Assembly (NCBI GenBank): GCA_002438845.1
Contig: DJRG01000011.1
Span: 1 to 12,232, forward strand
DNA: 12,232 nt
From: Bacteroidales bacterium UBA6366
GTDB taxonomy: Bacteria; Bacteroidota; Bacteroidia; Bacteroidales; UBA932
Direction: 5' to 3'
In this document: positions 7,090 to 12,232 of the stretch, piece after piece
Layout: every line of letters begins with the position of its first letter
Position numbering within the stretch: the first letter of the stretch is position 1
Notes under the pieces: model-generated
The model's input: only the letters and a program-made list of their open reading frames with translations
What the model was told of the DNA's origin: nothing
The model's database searches: none
Made by a program: the position numbers and the translations under genes

Positions 7090-8667
7090 ATGAAGAAAAT
7101 TCTTGTGATGATTGCGGCACTTCTTGCCGCGGGATTCGGGGCTTGGGCTCAGGATGATGAGAATTCGGGTCTGGAGTGCACCAGCATCGTGGTCGGAAGG
7201 CTGGCGAGCACGGACGGGTCGGTGATGACCTCACACACTTGCGACGGGACTTCGCACACATGGGTGAACATCGTTCCGGCCAAGGATCATAAGCCAGGCT
7301 CGATGACTCCGATCCGCAAGAACTGGCGCAAGACCAAGTTCGTGACCGACACCGCCGGAATTAAGGTCGTGGGAGAGATCCCTCAGGTCGCGCATACATA
7401 TTCTTACGTCAACACCGGCTATCCTTCACTGAACGAGAAACAAGTGGGCATCGGAGAGACGACGTTCACAGGACCGGACACGCTCATCAACAAGGACGCT
7501 CCTCTGCTCATCGAGGAACTATGCCGTCTGGCGTTGGAGCGTGCCGCCACGGCAAGGGAGGCTGTCAAGGTAATGGGCTCTCTGGCTGAGGAATATGGCT
7601 ACGGCGATGGCGGTGAGTGTCTTACGGTCTCCGACCCGAAAGAGGTCTGGCAGTTTGAAATCGTGGGCGTGGGCAAGCATAAGCTTGGTGCGGCATGGGC
7701 GGCCCAGAGGATTCCGGATGATCACGTCGGGATCTCCGCCAACATTCCGAGGATAGGCAAGATCGACCGCTCTGACACCGAGAACTTTATGGCTTCGGAC
7801 AACCTTGAGCAAGTTGCGATTGGCAACGGTCTTTGGGACGGGAAGGGCGACTTCATCTTCTGGAAAGTCATCGTTTGTTCCTATGCGCAGGGACGAAACT
7901 ATCGCGAAAGGGAGTTTCGGGTGTTTGATTTGCTGGCTCCGTCGCTCGGTCTGAAATACGGTATGGATGATTTCCCGTTTTCCGTAAAACCGGATTCCTT
8001 GGTCGATGTCAGAAAAGTAATGGCATTGCTGAGAGATACTTACGAGGGAACGGATTGGGATATGTGCAAGAACTGGACGATTGACGTGCCTGAGAAGGAC
8101 GGCGTTCCGGCCCACAAGGAGATGAGCCCTCTGGCCAATCCTTGGCTGACCACACCGATGCGCAACACGTTGAACAGCATCGCTCCGGGCGTGATTGATT
8201 TCAAGAGGACGCTTGCGGTGGCCTGGTGTTCATATTCAACGGTCATCCAGAGCCGCTCCTGGCTGCCGGACGGCATCGGGGGAGTCTGCTGGTTCGCCGT
8301 TGACAACCCTGCGCAGAGCCCTCGCATCCCGATTTTCTGCGGAAGCACGAAGCTCCCTGCCGCATTCGAGAAATGTGGTCAGCGGGAATATTACCCCAAC
8401 AGTGTCCTGTGGGAGTTCCGCCGTGCCAACAAACTGGCTACGCTTTCGTGGCAGAAGACCAAGAAGGAGTTTACTGACAATGTGTTGGAGATGGAGTCGA
8501 TGACTTTTGAAGGACTGCCAGAGCTTGAGGCGGAATATTCAAAGGCCTCCGCTCGCAAAAGGGCGAAGCTGCTTAATGCCTACACCGCTGAAATCCACGA
8601 CAAGTGTGCTGCCCGCTGGAAGGAGTTGGAAGCGAAGTACTGGTCGATGTTCGGAAGGGGATTTTAG
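7090..8667 (+). CDS. Secreted C69 family dipeptidase (U34/PepD-like)
   Basis: This 525-residue protein is an exported Ntn-hydrolase-fold peptidase that should cleave dipeptides in the envelope or outside the cell. A signal peptide covers residues 1-20 (MKK, a hydrophobic stretch, GAWA) with cleavage before Q21. The family's nucleophile is the Cys at the start of the conserved block, here Cys30 in LECTSIVVGRLASTDGSVM, followed by SHTCDG. In many C69 enzymes this Cys becomes the N-terminus after propeptide removal, so a short propeptide (about 21-29) is expected; this is inference. Later family blocks include QVGIGETTFTG, EEYGYGDGGECLTVSDP, a MSPLANPWLTTPMRNTLNSI stretch and SRSWLPDGIGGVCWFAVDNPAQSP. 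Length fits the family (about 500-560). The gene has its own promoter, and the deacetylase gene follows after 65 bases, so the two may share a transcript. The specific substrate cannot be read from the sequence. Confidence 0.92.
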   Translation: MKKILVMIAALLAAGFGAWAQDDENSGLECTSIVVGRLASTDGSVMTSHTCDGTSHTWVNIVPAKDHKPGSMTPIRKNWRKTKFVTDTAGIKVVGEIPQVAHTYSYVNTGYPSLNEKQVGIGETTFTGPDTLINKDAPLLIEELCRLALERAATAREAVKVMGSLAEEYGYGDGGECLTVSDPKEVWQFEIVGVGKHKLGAAWAAQRIPDDHVGISANIPRIGKIDRSDTENFMASDNLEQVAIGNGLWDGKGDFIFWKVIVCSYAQGRNYREREFRVFDLLAPSLGLKYGMDDFPFSVKPDSLVDVRKVMALLRDTYEGTDWDMCKNWTIDVPEKDGVPAHKEMSPLANPWLTTPMRNTLNSIAPGVIDFKRTLAVAWCSYSTVIQSRSWLPDGIGGVCWFAVDNPAQSPRIPIFCGSTKLPAAFEKCGQREYYPNSVLWEFRRANKLATLSWQKTKKEFTDNVLEMESMTFEGLPELEAEYSKASARKRAKLLNAYTAEIHDKCAARWKELEAKYWSMFGRGF

Positions 8668-8698
8668 CACCGAAAGTGCCGAAATGGTAAAACGGTGC
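8667..8698 (+). repeat. Small inverted repeat between the dipeptidase and deacetylase genes
   Basis: GCACCG at 8667-8672 pairs exactly with CGGTGC at 8693-8698 around a 20-base loop. A rival hairpin, GCAC/GTGC with a 5-base loop, uses 8667-8670 and 8676-8679. No T-run follows, so it is not a standard terminator. It might be a weak attenuator or a processing site, or it may be chance, given the short stems. Confidence 0.3.
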
Positions 8699-8732
8699 CT
8701 GCAATTTGTTTTGATAAGCGAAGACTATCTTT

Positions 8733-9452
8733 ATGAATATTAGAATGTTGAATATAATTGTGGCGTGCTTGCTGGCCTTCTTGTTTCCGGTGGTGGCGTC
8801 GGCTCAGGATTGTTGCTGTTCGGAGGATTCTAGCCCTAAATATGTGGCGTTGTCTTTTGATGACGGACCGAGTTTGAAGTACACCCCAATGATGCTGGAT
8901 GTGCTGGAGGAGAACGGCGTGAAGGCCTCGTTCTTCCTGATTGGCCAGAACATCACGGAAGAGACCGCCCCTATTATCAGACGTATGGTTCAGATGGGAT
9001 GTGACGTGGAGAATCACACATATTCCCATCCTAATCTTACGCAGATTTCTGATGTTCAGATTCTTGAGGAGGTTGCTAGGACGGATTCCCTGATTGAGGC
9101 CTATGCTGGGACAAAGCCGAGATACCTTCGCCCGCCATTCACCGCTCACAACGCCCATGTCGCTGGACTCATTGACGGGAAGGTATTCATAGCAGGTCTA
9201 AGCTGTCAGGATTGGAGGGCTGACATGCCAATTGAGGATCGGGTGACAAGAACCCTTGACCGAGTCGAAGACGGTCGCATCCTCCTATTCCACGACACCA
9301 ACGAGCGTACCATCGAGGCCATGAAGACCATCATTCCCAAGCTCAAGGCTCGTGGCTATGAGATCGTCTCTATCTCCGAACTCTTCCGCCTCTCCGGCCA
9401 CACTCCCGCCTACAACTCCCCGAAGATGTACGGCCGGGCCTATAAAAAATGA
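8733..9452 (+). CDS. Secreted polysaccharide deacetylase (NodB domain, CE4)
   Basis: This 239-residue protein is a metal-dependent deacetylase of the NodB/CE4 type, probably removing acetyl groups from peptidoglycan or another N-acetylated glycan outside the cytoplasm. A signal peptide spans residues 1-24, ending VASA, with cleavage before Q25. All five NodB motifs are present: LSFDDGP (Asp43 base, Asp44 metal), HTYSHP (His95 and His99 metal), RPPF (Arg133, Pro135), CQDW (Asp160, Trp161) and LLFHD (His187). Motif 3 continues as RPPFTAHN, with Thr where Gly is usual. Three consecutive cysteines (27-29) directly follow the signal peptide; the residues before them do not form a lipobox. The protein is a minimal catalytic domain with no binding module. 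A second ATG at 8745 would also leave a good signal peptide. TTTG at 8705 and TATCTTTA at 8726 give only a poor, start-overlapping promoter, so transcription with the dipeptidase gene seems likelier. Confidence 0.9.
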   Translation: MNIRMLNIIVACLLAFLFPVVASAQDCCCSEDSSPKYVALSFDDGPSLKYTPMMLDVLEENGVKASFFLIGQNITEETAPIIRRMVQMGCDVENHTYSHPNLTQISDVQILEEVARTDSLIEAYAGTKPRYLRPPFTAHNAHVAGLIDGKVFIAGLSCQDWRADMPIEDRVTRTLDRVEDGRILLFHDTNERTIEAMKTIIPKLKARGYEIVSISELFRLSGHTPAYNSPKMYGRAYKK

Positions 9453-9477
9453 TGTATCAATTGGATAGTAAATGCCG

Positions 9478-9492
9478 TCGGGACTTTTTCCG
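9478..9492 (+). repeat. 15-bp direct repeat, copy 1, upstream of dnaE
   Basis: TCGGGACTTTTTCCG here recurs exactly at 9544-9558, 66 bases downstream. In this copy it runs straight into a -7-like box, TATTTTTG at 9493-9500. An exact 15-mer this close is very unlikely by chance, so a local duplication or a paired binding site is probable. Confidence 0.75.
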
Positions 9493-9500
9493 TATTTTTG
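9493..9500 (+). promoter_or_regulatory. -7-like box following direct repeat copy 1
   Basis: TATTTTTG matches TAnnTTTG, and TTTTTCCGTATTTTTG (9485-9500) matches the two strong promoters of the window at 14 of 16 positions. No TTTG lies 19-21 bases upstream (about 9469-9474 reads TAAATG), so a promoter here would lack its -33 element. It could start a short leader or small RNA beginning near 9507. Confidence 0.35.
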
Positions 9501-9538
9501 CCCCTATATATCGGGAATTATTCCGAGTTTTAGAGGGG
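9501..9538 (+). other. Predicted RNA hairpin between the deacetylase and dnaE genes
   Basis: An outer stem CCCCT/AGGGG (9501-9505 with 9534-9538) encloses an inner stem in which TCGG plus AA (9511-9517, one bulged G) pairs with TT plus CCGA (9521-9526) around a TTA loop. The nearest T-run begins 12 bases later at 9551, too far for a standard intrinsic terminator. It may still end or process the deacetylase message, or form part of a small RNA. The folding is by eye only. Confidence 0.35.
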
Positions 9539-9543
9539 TGAAA

Positions 9544-9558
9544 TCGGGACTTTTTCCG
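9544..9558 (+). repeat. 15-bp direct repeat, copy 2, upstream of dnaE
   Basis: This is an exact second copy of 9478-9492. The 8 bases that follow (GAGTGTTG) occupy the place of the -7 box in copy 1 but no longer match TAnnTTTG, as if this copy had lost its promoter function. Confidence 0.75.
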
Positions 9559-9588
9559 GAGTGTTGATAACTTTTCGGGGAGGGCGGC

Positions 9589-9619
9589 TTTGCGGGGATA
9601 GGGTTTTTCGGTATCTTTG
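9589..9619 (+). promoter_or_regulatory. Bacteroidetes-type promoter for dnaE
   Basis: A -33 TTTG (9589-9592) is followed after 19 bases by the -7 box TATCTTTG (9612-9619), a full consensus match. The box lies in TTTTTCGGTATCTTTG, almost identical to the dipeptidase promoter. Transcription is expected to start near 9626, giving dnaE a leader of about 77 bases, much longer than the other leaders in the window. Confidence 0.8.
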
Positions 9620-9628
9620 TACTGTCGC

Positions 9629-9671
9629 AATCTGCCGGATGTAGGAAAGGAAAGCCTATGTCGTGCAGATT
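9629..9671 (+). other. Predicted stem-loop near the 5' end of the dnaE mRNA leader
   Basis: AATCTGC (9629-9635) pairs with GCAGATT (9665-9671), extended by CG/CG across one bulged base (9636-9637 with 9662-9663). Further in, TAGG (9642-9645) pairs with CCTA (9655-9658) around the purine loop AAAGGAAAG. The structure would begin about three bases after the predicted transcript start and end 31 bases before the dnaE ATG. It could stabilise the message or act as a control element. The pairing is by eye and needs covariation support. Confidence 0.4.
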
Positions 9672-9693
9672 TGTTTTGATGATTGAAAATTGA
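9658..9693 (+). CDS. Possible 11-codon leader ORF upstream of dnaE
   Basis: ATG at 9658 opens a frame coding for MSCRFVLMIEN and stops at TGA 9691-9693, nine bases before the dnaE ATG and in the same reading frame. Its start codon lies within the 3' arm of the predicted leader hairpin. It has no Shine-Dalgarno and no run of one amino acid such as attenuator peptides carry, so chance is quite possible. Confidence 0.2.
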   Translation: MSCRFVLMIEN

Positions 9694-9702
9694 CTTGTCG
9701 CC

Positions 9703-12232
9703 ATGGCCTTTGTTCACCTTCACGTCCACACACAATACTCGATTCTTGACGGTTTCTCCACGATTTCCACTCTGTTTGACAGGGCTGAGGAGATGGGAAT
9801 GCCGGCCCTGGCCATCACCGACCACGGTAACATGTACGGAGTCAAGGAGTTCTTCAAGTTCGCGAACAAGCACGTGGACAAGGCAACGGGGCATTTCAAG
9901 GTCAAGCCGATCATCGGGTGCGAGGTCTATGTGACCCGCCACTATGACCCGAAACTCAAGGACAGCGAGCATCGGTCATATTACCACCTCATCCTGTTGG
10001 CCAAGAACTTCGAGGGGTACAAGAACCTGATGAAGATTGTGTCCCTGGGGCACATCGAAGGACTCTACTACGGCAAGCCGAGGGTCTCGCACGAGATCAT
10101 CGAGAAGTACCACGAGAACCTGATCTGCTGCTCCGCATGCCTTGCGGGCGAGATCCCAAAGAACATCGTTGCCGGCAAGATGGACGAGGCGAGAAAGGCG
10201 ATCGAGTGGCACAAGAAGGTCTTCGGTGACGATTACTACCTTGAGGTAATGCTCCACAAAACGGAGGTTCCGGGGCTTTCTCTGGAGGTTTACGACGAGC
10301 AGAAGATCAGCAATGAGGGAATATTCCAGCTCGCTGCTGAGATGGGAGTCAAGGTGGTAGCCACGAACGATGTCCACTTCGTCAACAAGGAGGACGGCCC
10401 GGCGCACGACCACCTCATCTGCCTGAACACCGGCAAGAAGATTAACGAGGAGCCGCGTCTGCACTACACGCAGCAGGAGTACCTCAAGAGCGAGGAGGAG
10501 ATGGCGGCCCTGTTCCCAGGTCATCCTGAGGTGCTGGAGAACACCCTTGAGATAGCCTCGAAGGTTGAGGAATATCAGATCGACCGTGACCACGTCCTTC
10601 CCAAGTACAAGATCGACCAGGCCTTCCTTGACGACCTGGACAACTATCTGGAGATGTACAAGGATGTCATCGAGGTCGGAAAGTGCGACAAGAAAGGCAA
10701 TTACCGAGGCGATGAGTTCTGCAAGTCGGTGGCCTATCTCTGCCATATAACCTACGAGGGAGCCAGAAAACGTTATGGTGACACGCTCAACGCTGAGCAG
10801 ACCGAGCGAATCGATTTCGAGCTCAAGACCATCTGCCGGATGGGCTTCCCGGACTACTTCCTGATCGTGCAGGACTACATCGCGGCTTCAAGGGCGAAGG
10901 GAAGTATGGTCGGTCCTGGACGTGGTTCCGCAGCGGGATCCGTGGTGGCATATTGCTTGGGAATCACCAATCTGGATCCGATCAAGTACCAGCTCCTGTT
11001 CGAGCGTTTCCTGAATCCGGACCGAATCTCGATGCCGGATATCGACGTGGATTTCGAGGACCTGTCCCTGGCCCATAAATATGTCGAGGACTCCTACGGC
11101 AAGGATCACGTCTCGCGCGTGATCACCTTCGGAACGATGCTCGCCAAAGGTGCCATCAAGGACGTGGCCCGAATCCACGACCTGTCGATCGATGAGTCCA
11201 ACCGTCTGTCCGGAATGGTGCCCGACCGCCTTAGCGAGAAGGTGGAGAAGGAATATCTCTTCAACCCGAAGCTGGATGATCTGAAGCCGGGATTCAAGGT
11301 GGTGGAAAAGGACGTCGAGGTCGATGATCCGGACAACCCGGGACAGAAGAAAACCATCAAGAAGACATATCAGAGGGGAATGGAGGACACGGATGTCAAG
11401 ATCACCCTCAAGAACTGCTATCGTCTTGTGCCTGAGTTCAAGGAGGAACTGGAGAACGGCACGCCGCAGGTCAAGGAGGTCCTGAAATTCGCCCTGCAAC
11501 TGGAAGGCTGCATCCGTCAGGTCGGAATGCACGCCTGCGCCACGATCATCGGACGAGGCAACCTGACCGATTATATTCCTATCTGCCTTTCGATGGACAA
11601 GGAGTCTGGGCAATATGTCTGGACTTCTCAGTACGATGGCCACTACATCGAGGAGGTTGGAATGCTCAAGATGGACTTCTTGGGACTCAACACCCTGTCA
11701 ATCATCCACAAATGTCTTGACAACATCAAGTTGCGCTTCGGGACGGACATCGACATCGAGGCGATTCCGATTGACGACAAGCCGACTTACGAACTCTACG
11801 GCCACGGCGACACGGACAGCGTCTTCCAGTTTGAGTCCGAGGGCATGAAGACCTGGCTTCAGAGGCTGCACCCGGAGCGTTTCGAAGACCTTATCGCGAT
11901 GAACGCCCTCTACCGTCCGGGCCCTATGGACTACATCCCGGATTTCGTTGACAGAAAACTGGGCTTGAAGCCTATTGAATATGACCTCCCGGAGATGGAG
12001 GAGTTCCTCAAGGACACCTACGGTGTGACGGTCTATCAGGAGCAGGTGATGCTTCTTTCCCAGAAACTGGCCGGATTCACGAAAGGACAGGCGGACAAGC
12101 TCCGTAAGGCGATGGGCAAGAAGCAGATCGCCATCCTGAATGAGCTTAAGGACAAGTTCATGGAGGGAGGTAAGGCCAACGGACATCCGGAGAAGATGCT
12201 GGACAAGATCTGGAAGGACTGGGAGAAGTTCG
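9703..12232 (+). CDS. dnaE: DNA polymerase III alpha subunit (DnaE), 3' end cut by the window
   Basis: DnaE is the replicative polymerase catalytic subunit. About 843 codons are present, roughly two thirds of a family protein of about 1150-1250 residues; the frame is open to the window edge. The PHP domain begins at once (HLHVHTQYSILDG, residues 5-17) and keeps nine candidate metal ligands: His7, His9, Asp16, His41, Glu74, His95, Cys146, Asp223 and His225. The palm has GPGRGSAAGS and the catalytic pair Asp448/Asp450 in PDIDVDF; the third Asp is Asp658 in LKMDFLGL. HACATIIG, YRPGPMDYIPDF and TYGVTVYQEQVM follow as in other DnaE proteins. A charged stretch at about 528-560 (between LKPGFKVVEKD and TLKNCYRLV) looks like a lineage-specific insertion. 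The ATG at 9703 gives the standard N-terminus; upstream in frame there is a stop at 9691. No exonuclease domain is inserted in PHP, so this is DnaE, not PolC. Confidence 0.97.
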   Translation, partial: MAFVHLHVHTQYSILDGFSTISTLFDRAEEMGMPALAITDHGNMYGVKEFFKFANKHVDKATGHFKVKPIIGCEVYVTRHYDPKLKDSEHRSYYHLILLAKNFEGYKNLMKIVSLGHIEGLYYGKPRVSHEIIEKYHENLICCSACLAGEIPKNIVAGKMDEARKAIEWHKKVFGDDYYLEVMLHKTEVPGLSLEVYDEQKISNEGIFQLAAEMGVKVVATNDVHFVNKEDGPAHDHLICLNTGKKINEEPRLHYTQQEYLKSEEEMAALFPGHPEVLENTLEIASKVEEYQIDRDHVLPKYKIDQAFLDDLDNYLEMYKDVIEVGKCDKKGNYRGDEFCKSVAYLCHITYEGARKRYGDTLNAEQTERIDFELKTICRMGFPDYFLIVQDYIAASRAKGSMVGPGRGSAAGSVVAYCLGITNLDPIKYQLLFERFLNPDRISMPDIDVDFEDLSLAHKYVEDSYGKDHVSRVITFGTMLAKGAIKDVARIHDLSIDESNRLSGMVPDRLSEKVEKEYLFNPKLDDLKPGFKVVEKDVEVDDPDNPGQKKTIKKTYQRGMEDTDVKITLKNCYRLVPEFKEELENGTPQVKEVLKFALQLEGCIRQVGMHACATIIGRGNLTDYIPICLSMDKESGQYVWTSQYDGHYIEEVGMLKMDFLGLNTLSIIHKCLDNIKLRFGTDIDIEAIPIDDKPTYELYGHGDTDSVFQFESEGMKTWLQRLHPERFEDLIAMNALYRPGPMDYIPDFVDRKLGLKPIEYDLPEMEEFLKDTYGVTVYQEQVMLLSQKLAGFTKGQADKLRKAMGKKQIAILNELKDKFMEGGKANGHPEKMLDKIWKDWEKF

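Noticed and set aside
6991..7245. 13-bp direct repeat ACACACTTGCGAC at 6991-7003 and 7233-7245
   Set aside because: About one such 13-mer pair is expected by chance in a window this size, and no flanking similarity extends it.
9425..9453. GC-rich self-complementary stretch followed by an A-rich run near the deacetylase stop
   Set aside because: It lies within the coding sequence and has A residues, not T, after it; not an intrinsic terminator for the plus strand.
9976..10746. 256-codon minus-strand open frame
   Set aside because: Antisense to the dnaE PHP region; Leu/Val-rich translation typical of the complement of GAG/GAC/AAG-rich genes.
10888..11643. 251-codon minus-strand open frame
   Set aside because: Antisense to dnaE palm motifs; same compositional artefact.

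Overview
The window looks like a housekeeping stretch from a Bacteroidales-type member of the Bacteroidota. Three things point there. Its promoters have the Bacteroidetes form (TTTG, a gap of 19-20 bases, then TAnnTTTG). Most genes lack a clear Shine-Dalgarno and start in AT-rich context. The gene set is also typical: a menaquinone pathway, a DUF4369/TlpA-type thioredoxin lipoprotein, a C69 dipeptidase and a secreted six-hairpin-type glycosidase. By eye the base composition is close to even, so this is not an AT-rich Bacteroides. I cannot name the genus.

Layout: a secreted glycosidase-like protein (167-2254, +) converges with a two-gene menaquinone operon on the minus strand, menA (3890-2991) followed after 4 bases by ubiE/menG (2986-2288). 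A divergent AT-rich intergenic region (3891-4028) separates menA from a plus-strand series: a thioredoxin-fold lipoprotein (4029-5102), uvrC with a TTG start (5159-6967), a secreted C69 dipeptidase with its own strong promoter (7090-8667), a secreted NodB-type polysaccharide deacetylase (8733-9452), and dnaE (9703 to beyond the right edge; about 843 codons are present). No gene-free stretch exceeds 300 bases.

Functionally, MenA and UbiE/MenG carry out the last two steps of menaquinone synthesis at the inner membrane. The thioredoxin lipoprotein, dipeptidase, deacetylase and glycosidase all act outside the cytoplasm. UvrC and DnaE serve DNA repair and replication. I see no mobile element, CRISPR array, tRNA, rRNA or defence system, and no convincing new multi-gene system.

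The most interesting signals are not genes. (1) The hexamer GAATAT/ATATTC occurs 42 times by hand count, about seven times chance expectation, across genes, frames and spacers, and it appears to drive synonymous codon choice. (2) The 250-base spacer upstream of dnaE holds two promoter-like boxes, each followed by a predicted hairpin, a 15-bp direct repeat and an 11-codon upstream ORF. (3) The DnaE PHP domain keeps all nine expected metal ligands, suggesting built-in proofreading. (4) Palindromes lie in the menA promoter and over the start codon of the divergent gene.
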